Positions 19,263 to 28,729 of a stretch of DNA of 64,000 nt are shown here, one piece after another. Every line of letters begins with the position of its first letter. Within the stretch, counting starts at the first letter, position 1. The position numbers were made by a program, and so were the translations under genes. This DNA is from Microbulbifer aggregans (GTDB lineage Bacteria > Pseudomonadota > Gammaproteobacteria > Pseudomonadales > Cellvibrionaceae): contig NZ_JAIVKK010000001.1 in the NCBI RefSeq assembly GCF_020524005.1, forward strand, positions 558,001-622,000. The letters run 5' to 3'. Under the pieces are notes generated by a model. It did no database searches. It saw nothing but the letters and a program-made list of their open reading frames with translations, and was not told the origin of the DNA.

Positions 19263-21038
19263 ATGCCCAGCAAGCGGTTATCAGTAATTGTAAGTTTTGT
19301 CCTCACATGTGTTTTACAGACATCCTGTGATACACAAAAAGAGCACGACGCATTCCTCGCGCAAATCGCGAATGACGAAACTGAACTCTGGAAGATCGGC
19401 GAGGCCCATACGCCGTCGAACCTGCGCAAAGTACTCATATCGCTTGATCGACAACTCTCGCGGGATACACCCGACTTCCAGACCGTCGATCGTTCACTCT
19501 ACTATCTCCGCGCCTACAGCTATTTCGGACCGCAAGACTCCATAGATCACCTGAACTGGATGGCACTGGACAAGGTAGTGAGCAAACTTCGCCAGCATGC
19601 GATGTTCACTGCGCTCAACGACCAGGCCGCGCGCCTGCATGAACATTTTGCCGTCACCCTGTACCGCTACTACAATCACTCGCCTCTCGACGCCAACCTG
19701 AGCTCCCAGTTACCCGCGCTATTCGCGGTCCTGAACCGGATGCAAGATAAAGTGCTGAGCGAGGCAGAGAAGTACGCGCTCTGGGAAAGTTTTCGCGCAT
19801 TAGGGTTTCTCGGTTATGAAGCCCGCAGTAATAGCGTTATTTCCGAAGCACTCACCGCCAGCGGCTTCAGCGAAAAGGCACTGCTAAACTTCGCGAGAAG
19901 CACCAACGCATTTATCGAAGGCCAGGACTGGCCTCTGAGCCACAGCCTATGGGCACTGGGAAATTTACAGCTTCTCCAGAAGGAGGAGGATGCCGCAAAA
20001 GCCCTCGACGACACCGTCTGGAAACTCCTTACCCGGGACCTGCCCCAACTAAGTGATAATGACAGTCAAAAGCTATATACCCGCCCTTACCTGGTCACTT
20101 CGTTTCGTGGCAAAAGCGCTTGCGAAAACGAATTTACCGGACGCTGTGTTTTTCCAAGTGACACAGAGGCACTACCAATAAAACACGATTGCTCAGCAAC
20201 GCTGTACATCCGGGCCAACTCAATGAGTGCAGATGCGCTGGAGGCCGCATGCCGGACGCTGCTCGCACAGGAAGACGACTTCCACCACAAGCTGGCCAGT
20301 AACCGGCAACCGGTGGCCAATGACCACAATGATGCGCTGGAAGTTGTGGTATTTGACAACTACAGCCAGTACAACCAGTTCGCATCACTATTGTTTGATA
20401 TCAACACAGACAATGGCGGCATGTTTCTCGAGGGCTCTCCAGAACAGCCGGACAACCAGGCGCGCTTCATTGCTTTTGAGGCCTTTTGGAAGGACCCGGA
20501 TTTCAGTATCTGGAACCTCGAACACGAATATGTTCACTACCTCGATGGCCGTTTCAACAAGCAGGGAGGCTTCGGCTACTTCCCGAGCCATATGGTGTGG
20601 TGGGCGGAAGGTCTCGCCAACTACATCGCCCACGGCGATCACTATGACAGTGCCGAGCGTGACCTGAGAAAAATCAAGCCTTCAGACTACCCGACCCTCA
20701 GCGACATTTTCGCCACTGAATATAAAGATGGCGGCACGCGCGTATACACCTGGAGCTATCTCGCTATTCGCTTCCTGTATCAGCAGGATAGCGAAAACCT
20801 CGCGAAGCTCGCACACCACCTTCGGGTCGACGATTTCCCGGGCTACCAGAAACAACTGGAAATACTCGCCGAAACGCTGCAACCGCAATTTATCGAGTGG
20901 CTGGGCCAGCAGGCGTTCGCACTGGGTGCCAAAGATCAATCGGAAAAACTTCCAAGAAAGTTGTACCGCTACCTCTACCGGGATTACCTACAGCCGGTGC
21001 GGCTCACCGCGGGCAAAGATCATCGTCACCTGGGCTGA
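19263..21038 (+). CDS. M9 collagenase-like lipoprotein
   Basis: 591 aa paralogue of the preceding collagenase without the linker and PPC domains. The N-terminus is a lipoprotein signal with LQTSC (Cys about residue 22), so it is probably anchored in a membrane. The zinc site HEYVHYLDGRFN (about residue 421) and Glu in WWAEGLANY (about 447) are intact. Shared stretches with the upstream protein include DNGGMFLEG-like and DNQARFIA segments. GGAGAAGG precedes the ATG. It may trim collagen fragments at the cell surface after the secreted enzyme has cut the fibre; this division of labour is inferred. Confidence 0.87.
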   Translation: MPSKRLSVIVSFVLTCVLQTSCDTQKEHDAFLAQIANDETELWKIGEAHTPSNLRKVLISLDRQLSRDTPDFQTVDRSLYYLRAYSYFGPQDSIDHLNWMALDKVVSKLRQHAMFTALNDQAARLHEHFAVTLYRYYNHSPLDANLSSQLPALFAVLNRMQDKVLSEAEKYALWESFRALGFLGYEARSNSVISEALTASGFSEKALLNFARSTNAFIEGQDWPLSHSLWALGNLQLLQKEEDAAKALDDTVWKLLTRDLPQLSDNDSQKLYTRPYLVTSFRGKSACENEFTGRCVFPSDTEALPIKHDCSATLYIRANSMSADALEAACRTLLAQEDDFHHKLASNRQPVANDHNDALEVVVFDNYSQYNQFASLLFDINTDNGGMFLEGSPEQPDNQARFIAFEAFWKDPDFSIWNLEHEYVHYLDGRFNKQGGFGYFPSHMVWWAEGLANYIAHGDHYDSAERDLRKIKPSDYPTLSDIFATEYKDGGTRVYTWSYLAIRFLYQQDSENLAKLAHHLRVDDFPGYQKQLEILAETLQPQFIEWLGQQAFALGAKDQSEKLPRKLYRYLYRDYLQPVRLTAGKDHRHLG

Positions 21039-21154
21039 GCTTGTCCGGGGGGCTGCAACACTGCCCCCTCTCCCCTCCCGAAGGCACACTTGCCAGCGCC
21101 CCCCCCGGCAACTGACCGCCTCGGCCCACCTGTAGAAAAACCACCCTAAATAGC

Positions 21155-21170
21155 TATTGTGTACCAAGTA
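21155..21170. promoter_or_regulatory. Candidate collagen/Hyp regulon operator (site 3, imperfect)
   Basis: TATTGTGTACCAAGTA, 63 bp before the TonB receptor start. The left half matches the other sites; the right half carries one extra C. Confidence 0.4.
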
Positions 21171-21233
21171 AACTTTGATATAACCTTTAATTGCTTTTGC
21201 ACACAACAACAACATGTTTTAGGGAACCAACCA

Positions 21234-24080
21234 ATGAATACATCAAAGAAGCTCCTGACGCTCGCCATTACCGCGGCGGCCAGTCACAGCTCCCTTGTGC
21301 ATGCGCAAGAGGCTATAGAAGAGAGCAATCTGCTGGGTGATGCAGCACTGGAAGAAGTAGTAGTCACCGGCTCACGTATCCAACGGTCAACTTTTGATAC
21401 CCCCTCCCCCACAACCATGATCGACAAAGAATCGATCAAAATGACGGGCGAACTGAACCTGAATGAAGTGCTCTCCACCATGCCGCAGTTCGGCTCCGGT
21501 CTTGATTCCACCAGCGGCAGCTATTCCTTCGGCAACTCAGGACTGAACGTACTTGACCTGAGGGACCTTGGCGTAAAACGCACTCTCGCGCTGGTCAACG
21601 GGCACCGTCCGGTACAGACCACCAGCGATGACAACACGATGGTGACCGAGATCGGCATGATCCCCAGCGAACTGATTGAGCGGGTTGAAGTGCTGACGGG
21701 CGGTGCATCCGCTGTATACGGTGCCGATGCCGTGGCCGGTGTGGTCAACTTTATTCTTAGAGACGACTATGACGGTATGTCGTTGCGCGCCCAGGCCGGT
21801 GATTCCGATGCTGGCGGCGCCGCGAACAAATCACTCACATTTACCTTCGGTGAAAATTTCGCAGAAGAGCGTGGAAACATCGCACTCTCTCTCGACTATT
21901 TCCAACAGGATCCCCTGTACTTCCGCGACCGCAAAAGCGCAGCGGGCAGAAACCGCTACATTCCCAATCCGGAAGATACCGGGCCTGACGATGGAATCCC
22001 TGATCAGATCATCCACGACAGCGTCACCTATCAGGATTTCAACATTGACGGCAATGTCTTTGGTGTCTGGAATGGTGCCGCCGGCGACAGCGACTGGTAC
22101 CAAATTGACGGTGCGGAAGCCGTACTGCGCACCCCCGCAACCGCCATATCCCAGGGCTGGATGGTTACCGATGGCAGCGGCTTTGATCCCAATGCCTACA
22201 ACTTCGCACGCAGCCCGTATGAGCGTTTGAACAGCTACAGCCGGGTCAACTACGAGATTAGTGAAAGTATCAGTATCGCCGCTGACCTCACTTATTCGGC
22301 TACCGAGTCCTATGATGAAATCGATCCGGATTTCATCTTTTCTTCCTGGACTACTGTCGAAGAACTACAGGGCAATGGCGTAACCATTCCCGACAGTGTG
22401 CTGACGGTGCTTGATGCCTACGGTGACAACTGGCTGCAACTCCCCTACACCTTCGATGAAGCGGGCCCCCGCTGGCACGAAACCGACCGGGAATACGTCG
22501 CCGCCACCGTTACCCTCGAAGGTGAACTGGACAACGGCTGGCAGTGGGACACCTACGTCAGCAGCGGATATACCAGTACCGAGCTCACCCGTGGCAACAA
22601 CATCCGCTACGACCGCATCGATGCAAATACATTTACCCTGATCGGACCTTGTGTCGAAGCGGGCAACTGCCCGGAGTTTTCCCCGTTCGAGCCGACTTCT
22701 GATGCAGTCAACGACTACATCATGGCCACCCATGTCACCACTACGGATATCAAGCAGCACACATTTGCGGCAAATATCACTGGCGACCTGTTTATGGCGC
22801 CTGCCGGCATTGTGAAATTTGGTGCTGGCTTTGAGTCGCGCTATGAAAACCTGGATTACCAGCCTTCTGAGCTTTGGGAGTCTGGTGTGCTCAGCTCTCA
22901 ACAAACCTCCATTGATGACGTAAGCCGAACCGTGCACGAAGCCTACGGAGAATTGCTGGTGCCCATTTTGGCGGACCTGCCACTTGTTGACAGCCTCGAA
23001 TTTGAAACAGCGGTAAGGGCTGCAGAATACTCAACCGAAAGCGCAAACTTCACCAGCTGGAAAACCGGTCTGAACTGGGCGATCAACGACAGCCTGCGTT
23101 TCCGCTCGGTCTATTCCATGGCGGTGCGGGCACCACAGCTGGGCGAAATGTTTCTCGGTACCAGTGTGGGGTATTCAGACCTTACCGACCCCTGCGACTC
23201 TGACGAGATCAGCGGCGGGCCGTCTGATGGCCGCCGCGCCGCCAACTGTGCCAGCCTGGGGATCGACGCGGGGTGGGATTCGAACCTAAAAGGCCAGCGC
23301 GGCCGCGTAATATCCGAGGGCAATGAAAACCTCACGGAAGAAGAAGCGACCACGTTTACCGCCGGCTTCGTGTTCACCCCGACATTCATTGACGGCCTGA
23401 ATGTATCGATCGACTACTACGACATCGATCTCAGCGACATGATTGTGCGTTTCGGTGCGAGCAAGACCCTGTCCCTCTGCGTCGACTCAGAAACCGTCAA
23501 TAATGACTTCTGTAGCCAGATCGTACGCGCAGCTAATGGTGACGTAGAGTCCGTGCGGGATACTTATATCAATGCCGACGGCTCTCGCCGCACCGGTGTC
23601 GATATCGAAGCGGACTACAAGTTCAGTCTGGCCGACGCGATCAGTCTGCCGGGGGATCTGCGTTTCAATCTGCTCGCGACGCGCCAGCTGGAACACTCCT
23701 ACTCTGCCACCGACGGGCTTACCGGAGAATTGATAACAACCGACTACGCGGGCGAATACGGTGTCCCCGACTGGAAAGCGGATCTCAGTACTACGTACTC
23801 TTTGAACGACCTGACGCTTCGCCTGACAACCAAGTTCACCCAGGGTGGTCCCATTGATCTGGATGGCCGCGCTGAGCGCTATGAAAACAGCGTGATCAAA
23901 GATTCGCTCTACTACAACCTCTGGGCCGGCTATCAAGTCAACGAGGCTGCACAGGCATACGTCGGTGTGAACAACCTCACCGACGAAACCTGGACCGATC
24001 ACCCCTACACCTCCTGGGGTTCCGCGAACTATTCGCTGCTCGGTCGTTACATGTTTGCCGGAGTCAGCTTCACCTTTTAA
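21234..24080 (+). CDS. TonB-dependent receptor of the collagen region
   Basis: 948 aa from ATG 21234, which has AGGGAACC upstream and a signal peptide ending near SSLVHAQ. The plug domain contains LEEVVVTGSRIQRSTFDTPS, LALVNGHRPV and VEVLTGGASAVYGADAVAGV, a form common in receptors for peptides or carbohydrates. The barrel ends YMFAGVSFTF. The frame is open for 25 codons further upstream, but these cover promoter-like sequence and would hide the signal peptide. Position after two collagenase genes suggests uptake of collagen peptides. Confidence 0.9.
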   Translation: MNTSKKLLTLAITAAASHSSLVHAQEAIEESNLLGDAALEEVVVTGSRIQRSTFDTPSPTTMIDKESIKMTGELNLNEVLSTMPQFGSGLDSTSGSYSFGNSGLNVLDLRDLGVKRTLALVNGHRPVQTTSDDNTMVTEIGMIPSELIERVEVLTGGASAVYGADAVAGVVNFILRDDYDGMSLRAQAGDSDAGGAANKSLTFTFGENFAEERGNIALSLDYFQQDPLYFRDRKSAAGRNRYIPNPEDTGPDDGIPDQIIHDSVTYQDFNIDGNVFGVWNGAAGDSDWYQIDGAEAVLRTPATAISQGWMVTDGSGFDPNAYNFARSPYERLNSYSRVNYEISESISIAADLTYSATESYDEIDPDFIFSSWTTVEELQGNGVTIPDSVLTVLDAYGDNWLQLPYTFDEAGPRWHETDREYVAATVTLEGELDNGWQWDTYVSSGYTSTELTRGNNIRYDRIDANTFTLIGPCVEAGNCPEFSPFEPTSDAVNDYIMATHVTTTDIKQHTFAANITGDLFMAPAGIVKFGAGFESRYENLDYQPSELWESGVLSSQQTSIDDVSRTVHEAYGELLVPILADLPLVDSLEFETAVRAAEYSTESANFTSWKTGLNWAINDSLRFRSVYSMAVRAPQLGEMFLGTSVGYSDLTDPCDSDEISGGPSDGRRAANCASLGIDAGWDSNLKGQRGRVISEGNENLTEEEATTFTAGFVFTPTFIDGLNVSIDYYDIDLSDMIVRFGASKTLSLCVDSETVNNDFCSQIVRAANGDVESVRDTYINADGSRRTGVDIEADYKFSLADAISLPGDLRFNLLATRQLEHSYSATDGLTGELITTDYAGEYGVPDWKADLSTTYSLNDLTLRLTTKFTQGGPIDLDGRAERYENSVIKDSLYYNLWAGYQVNEAAQAYVGVNNLTDETWTDHPYTSWGSANYSLLGRYMFAGVSFTF

Positions 24081-24164
24081 GGCAGCACACAGCATTCACC
24101 TTGTACTCACAGGTACATGCCCTCCCCGGGCACTTTAGAGAGTCAACCGAACCTCTCTGGTTTT

Positions 24165-24189
24165 GCGCCGCTCTGCGGCGCCTTTTTTT
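24165..24189 (+). terminator. Intrinsic terminator of the TonB receptor gene
   Basis: GCGCCGC-TCT-GCGGCGC then CTTTTTTTG, 85 bp after the stop codon. Confidence 0.88.
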
Positions 24190-24215
24190 GCCTGTACAAA
24201 AGCACTTTTCACCAA

Positions 24216-24252
24216 CACAAAAAATCCCGGCTTTGGGCCGGGATTTTTTGTG
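24216..24252. terminator. Bidirectional terminator between convergent receptor genes
   Basis: ATCCCGGC and GCCGGGAT pair around a short loop, with ACACAAAAA on the left and TTTTTTGTGT on the right. It serves the leftward receptor ending at 24285 and is a second stop for the rightward one. Confidence 0.85.
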
Positions 24253-24284
24253 TTGCCTTCTGGGCAATTAACTGGAGACTCAGA

Positions 24285-27239
24285 TTAAAAATCGTAACGG
24301 GCTATCAGGCTGAAATAGCGTGCACGGTTTCTGCTTTCGGTAAGACCATAATCCGGGTTTACCAACAGTCCGTTATCCCCCTGAATGCTTCGGATCTCAT
24401 TGACATCCAGCGGCGCATCGTCATCCAGAACATTGTACACGGTACCTTTCAACAGAAGGTCACCATCAAACAGCGGCATGCGATAGGCCAAAGACAGATC
24501 CAGCTGTTTGGTCCATGGCAAGTTACCCGCAGTACCCCTGCGCTTGGGGTTGCCATTTTCGTCGTAGAACGATGCTTCACCATAATATTGGCTGATGCAG
24601 TCACTCCAGGGACTGGTATCCGCGCAGCTATCAACTCCCTCTGGATGGATACTGAAATAGTTCTGGGGACGCCCGGAAACCACGGAGCCCACAAGGCCTA
24701 GTGTCAGGTTCTCAGAAATATCGTAGAAACCGTTCAGTTTTAACGCATGGCGATGATCATTCGGCAGGTCACCATAACTGTGGTCCATCAAGTCTGCATA
24801 GTCATATGACGTAGTCCAACCGGGATCGGCTTGGTTGTTGTCGGTACGCACCAGGCCTTCCGTATTGCCATAGCTGTGAGACCAGGTGTAGGAAACATCC
24901 ATAAACAGGCGGTCAGTCACTTGTCCGCGCAGGGAGTTCTCCAATGCCAGGTATCGACGGGACGCCTTTGGCAGCGCCAGCTCTTCCGCGCTCAGGCTCA
25001 CATTGTCTACAGTACCATCGCCGTCAAAATCATAACTGATGTCGACGTCTTCGCCCGGGTTCAGAAGTACGTAGTAGCTCCCCTGCCCCACGTTGTCCTC
25101 AATGCCATTCGCCTCCAGATAGTTACTCAATACCGGGCCTATATCGCTATCTTCAATCGAGCGTTTGAGGTCCCGGTAAATACCGCGCACGCCAAATACC
25201 ATGCCGTCAAAAACCAGGGTTTCCATACCCAAGGTAAACTCGTCTGCATACATGCCTTCGAGGTTACCACTCGCAATCAGGTCAGGCTCAACGATGCCCT
25301 GCTGGCGTACCCAGCTGTGTAGCAACTCATCGCGATTTGGTGAACCATCTTCATTCAGCAGCACCCGCCCATTGGCATCTGCTGTGCCCGGCGCGTAGTA
25401 ATCGAATGTTTCGCGGGAGTAAGAGCCCTGGGTGATGTTCATATTGGCGGACACCGGCTGGTAATAGCGGCCAAAGGTAGCAAAGGCCTTACTGTTGCCG
25501 TCACCGTTGAAATCCCACACAGCCTGGATACGCGGGGAAATCCCATCGTTATCCACGAAGGCTTCACCACCAGTCACCGTATTTTCAAACTGCTCGTAGC
25601 GTGCGCCCAGGTTCAGGGTGAAGGTATCCGTCATCTCCCATGAATCCTGGACATAGAGTGCTGTGGAAGTAACGGTGGAATCCGTACCCCGCACACGAAT
25701 ACGACGCTCAATAAGATCAGTGCCTTCCGGCTGCAACGATGGATCGTTTACTTTCGCCAAACGCTGCTGCCACCAGCCCCGGGCATCGCCCAGGCCATTC
25801 TGATTCTCCTGATAGAACACATCCAGGCTGCTGTAGTCCACACCGAACTTGATCGTGTGATCCAGCAACTCATAACGCAGATCCAGACGAACCTGGTCGC
25901 GGATGTAATCTTCATCGTAAATCGTTGAGTCACTGTGATTACTGAAACTTACGCAGGTCCCACGACAGTCATAAACTGACGGAAAACTGTTCAGCGCCGA
26001 GTTATAAACGGTTTCCTGTGTTTGCCCGGCAGTAAAGTCCACTGTCAGGGCGTCAGTGAAGCGACCGTTATAGTGCATGCCATACACCTGGCCACCGCTC
26101 CGGCTTTTCGTAGTGCCACCAAATTCGCCGATAGCGTCCAGTGCCGGGTCGTAATTGAAGTTATCGTACTGTCCACGCTCTTCGTTATTGATCGCAGTGA
26201 AATCCACTGCATGGTTCTCATTGATAAACCAGTCGACAGTTACCAACCAGCGATCTTCCTTACGTGTGCGATCGTAATATGTGGATCCCGATGCCCAGGT
26301 GTCGTCCGTCTGTCGCGGACTGAATAGCGCGTAGAAAAATGCCTTGTCCTTGACAATCGGGCCACTCCCCCATACCTGGAACTCCTGGAAATCCATTCCA
26401 TTCTGTTCCGTATTGATCGCGTATTCACCCGCGGCATTATGAATCGAACCGTGTTGACTACGCAGAGAGTCCGGGTCCACCCGCACCTGTGAGCCAAAAT
26501 TGAATTCATTGTTACCGGATTTGGAAACCGCATTGATAATGCCACCGAGCGCACCGCCAAACTCGGGATCAATAGCCCCGGTTTTTACCTGCGTCTGACT
26601 GATGGCTTCCCAGGGCAATGCAATGGATCCAAGCCCGGTTTTGATATTCGAGACGTTAAGTCCGTTCAGGTAATAGCCATTCTCAGCCGAAGACGCGCCA
26701 CCAAAACTGGAGGCGCCATTAAACGCGGAGCCACCGGGTGCCACCACGCCGGGGGCCAGCTGCGCCATGGCTTCAAAACCGGTGTTCACCGGCAGCAGTT
26801 CCAGTTTTTCCTGGGTAATAACAACACCCGCGGTAGAGCTCGCGGTATCCACTGGCCGCTGTCTGCTGCCAGTAACCTCGATTACTTCGAGTGTTTCCCC
26901 ATCGCGTGCCAATTGGCCGTCGTAGATTGCCGCCACACCGACCCGAACCAATACCTGGGGCGCGCCCGCAGTGTCATAGCCGTCTTTTTCAAATGCCAAC
27001 GAATACTCGCCCACCGGCAGGTTGTTGAGGTTGTACTCCCCTTTGGCATTACTGGTTACGGTGCGGGTAAACCCCTTACCCAAATGCCTGACAGTAACCT
27101 GGGTGCCGGGCAAGACCTCTCCCGTCGCACTGATTACATGCCCCTTCAAGGTGCCGCCAGAAGTATCGGCAGCCATTGCAATTCCACTGCCCAAGGTCGC
27201 GCTGATCGCGAGTGCGAGCAGCCTTTTCTTGATTTCCAT
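24285..27239 (-). CDS. TonB-dependent receptor with N-terminal carboxypeptidase-regulatory-like domain (Oar-like)
   Basis: 984 aa from ATG 27239. The signal peptide ends ATLGSGIAMAAD. An N-terminal CarboxypepD_reg-like beta-sandwich follows (GTLKGHVISATGEVLPGTQV, KGEYNLNNLPVGEYSLAFEK), then a plug (EVIEVTGSRQRPVDTASS, YYLNGLNVSNIKTGLGSI) and a large barrel ending NRARYFSLIARYDF. Oar-like receptors are associated with uptake of peptides or protein fragments. It diverges from the POT transporter across a region with two candidate operators, so periplasmic and cytoplasmic import steps may be co-controlled. A further 20 in-frame codons upstream run into an operator and were excluded. Confidence 0.9.
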   Translation of the reverse strand: MEIKKRLLALAISATLGSGIAMAADTSGGTLKGHVISATGEVLPGTQVTVRHLGKGFTRTVTSNAKGEYNLNNLPVGEYSLAFEKDGYDTAGAPQVLVRVGVAAIYDGQLARDGETLEVIEVTGSRQRPVDTASSTAGVVITQEKLELLPVNTGFEAMAQLAPGVVAPGGSAFNGASSFGGASSAENGYYLNGLNVSNIKTGLGSIALPWEAISQTQVKTGAIDPEFGGALGGIINAVSKSGNNEFNFGSQVRVDPDSLRSQHGSIHNAAGEYAINTEQNGMDFQEFQVWGSGPIVKDKAFFYALFSPRQTDDTWASGSTYYDRTRKEDRWLVTVDWFINENHAVDFTAINNEERGQYDNFNYDPALDAIGEFGGTTKSRSGGQVYGMHYNGRFTDALTVDFTAGQTQETVYNSALNSFPSVYDCRGTCVSFSNHSDSTIYDEDYIRDQVRLDLRYELLDHTIKFGVDYSSLDVFYQENQNGLGDARGWWQQRLAKVNDPSLQPEGTDLIERRIRVRGTDSTVTSTALYVQDSWEMTDTFTLNLGARYEQFENTVTGGEAFVDNDGISPRIQAVWDFNGDGNSKAFATFGRYYQPVSANMNITQGSYSRETFDYYAPGTADANGRVLLNEDGSPNRDELLHSWVRQQGIVEPDLIASGNLEGMYADEFTLGMETLVFDGMVFGVRGIYRDLKRSIEDSDIGPVLSNYLEANGIEDNVGQGSYYVLLNPGEDVDISYDFDGDGTVDNVSLSAEELALPKASRRYLALENSLRGQVTDRLFMDVSYTWSHSYGNTEGLVRTDNNQADPGWTTSYDYADLMDHSYGDLPNDHRHALKLNGFYDISENLTLGLVGSVVSGRPQNYFSIHPEGVDSCADTSPWSDCISQYYGEASFYDENGNPKRRGTAGNLPWTKQLDLSLAYRMPLFDGDLLLKGTVYNVLDDDAPLDVNEIRSIQGDNGLLVNPDYGLTESRNRARYFSLIARYDF

Positions 27240-27287
27240 GGTCTCTAACCCTCGTTTCAAGTTGAGTTTTTTATTATTTCGCAGCAA

Positions 27288-27306
27288 ATATCTTTGCATG
27301 CAATAT
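27288..27306. promoter_or_regulatory. Candidate collagen/Hyp regulon operator (site 4)
   Basis: ATATCTTTGCATGCAATAT with core TTGCATGCAA (27294-27303), in the divergent region 49 bp from the receptor start. It nearly repeats site 1. Confidence 0.5.
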
Positions 27307-27319
27307 CAACTTAAACATA

Positions 27320-27333
27320 CCTTGTGTACAATG
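27320..27333. promoter_or_regulatory. Candidate collagen/Hyp regulon operator (site 5)
   Basis: CCTTGTGTACAATG with core TTGTGTACAA (27322-27331), 36 bp before the POT transporter start. Confidence 0.5.
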
Positions 27334-27369
27334 ACAACAAATAACCAATAACGAAAATAGGGTCACACT

Positions 27370-28716
27370 ATGAGCACGTCGAATACGGCGCCAGGCTATA
27401 TAAATAGCCATAAGAGACGCGATAAAACCGCAACCTTCGAGCGCAGTTTCTATATCGCCAATGTGATGGAAATATTCGAGCGGCTCGCCTGGTACGGCTT
27501 CTTCACGCTCTCTTCCCTGTATATGAGTAATCCTACCGAAGACGGCGGTATGGGCTTTTCGGATATCGAGCGCGGAACCATCCAGGGCGTCATTCCCTTT
27601 ATCCTGTATCTGCTACCGGTATTTACCGGCGCCCTTGGTGACCGCTACGGATATAAGCGTATGTTCTTTATCGCTTTTGCGATCATGACTCCGGCTTACT
27701 ACTTACTGGGCCAAGTGCAGGGCTTCTGGCCGTTCTTTATTGTTTTACTGTCCGTCGCAATTGGCGCGGCGATATTCAAGCCCCTCGTAGTGGCTACCGT
27801 AAGCCGGACCACCAACGCTGAAAATCGCAGTGTCGGTTTTGGTATTTTCTATACGATGATCAATGTGGGCGGTTTTATCGGTCCGATCATTGCCGGTGTA
27901 ATCAAGGGAATAAGCTGGGAATGGGTATTTGGCGTTACCGCCTTCTGGATTGCGATCAACTTCCTGCTACTGCTGCTATATAAAGATCCTTCCATTCAAG
28001 ATTCAGGATCTTCTGCGGCCTCGACCGAATTACGATCTGTATTTCGGGATATCGGACTGGTTTTGACCAACCGATCTTTTGTTCTCTATTTATTGATCAT
28101 GTCCGGGTTCTGGGCCTGCTATAACCAATTGTTCCTCACCCTGCCGCTATATATTCGCGATTTCGTGGATACCTCTCCACTGCTTCGGGAAATCGAAAAC
28201 CTGTCACCAACCGTCGCCCAGGCGATCGCCAGTACAGACGGCAGGCAAATCAGCCCCGAGTTCATCACCGCGTTCAATTTCGGCAGTATTCTGGCACTAC
28301 AAATATTCATTAGCCGTTATTGCCGTGGCGTCCCGACAGTCCCCGTGATTGTTTCAGGTACCGTCGTAATGGCCACCAGCTTTCTGTGGCTGGGTTATGG
28401 CGTCGTAGCCAGCGGTCTCGGCGTGATCGCGGCGGTACTGTTATTTTCAGTGGGAGAAATGCTCGCCTCCCCCAAAAGCCAGGAATATGTGGCCGAAGTA
28501 GCGCCGAAAGAACAGTCTGCGCTGTTCATGGGTTACTACTTTCTGTCCATGGCCCTGGGATTTCTTATCGCTGGCCTGCTGTCCGGATGGGCGTACGCAA
28601 CCCTGGTCAAGTCCATGAACCGACCGGATCTTTTATGGGGCGGATTTGCCGCACTCGCCATAATTACCGCTATTGGCCAGCTCTGGTATCACCGCCACTT
28701 ACGTGGCCAACACTAA
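27370..28716 (+). CDS. Proton-dependent oligopeptide transporter (POT/PTR2 family)
   Basis: 448 aa polytopic inner-membrane protein with about 12 hydrophobic segments. POT family signatures are visible: the first-helix motif EIFERLAWYGFFTL (variant of ExxERFxYY), the DRYGYKR loop after the second helix, and FYTMINVGGFIGP (variant of FYxxINxGS). Such carriers import di- and tripeptides with protons. It lies next to two prolidase-type peptidases and downstream of a candidate operator, so uptake of Pro/Hyp-containing small peptides is the likely role. The next gene starts 13 bp after the stop codon. Confidence 0.9.
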   Translation: MSTSNTAPGYINSHKRRDKTATFERSFYIANVMEIFERLAWYGFFTLSSLYMSNPTEDGGMGFSDIERGTIQGVIPFILYLLPVFTGALGDRYGYKRMFFIAFAIMTPAYYLLGQVQGFWPFFIVLLSVAIGAAIFKPLVVATVSRTTNAENRSVGFGIFYTMINVGGFIGPIIAGVIKGISWEWVFGVTAFWIAINFLLLLLYKDPSIQDSGSSAASTELRSVFRDIGLVLTNRSFVLYLLIMSGFWACYNQLFLTLPLYIRDFVDTSPLLREIENLSPTVAQAIASTDGRQISPEFITAFNFGSILALQIFISRYCRGVPTVPVIVSGTVVMATSFLWLGYGVVASGLGVIAAVLLFSVGEMLASPKSQEYVAEVAPKEQSALFMGYYFLSMALGFLIAGLLSGWAYATLVKSMNRPDLLWGGFAALAIITAIGQLWYHRHLRGQH

Positions 28717-28729
28717 AGGATCTGTTCAA

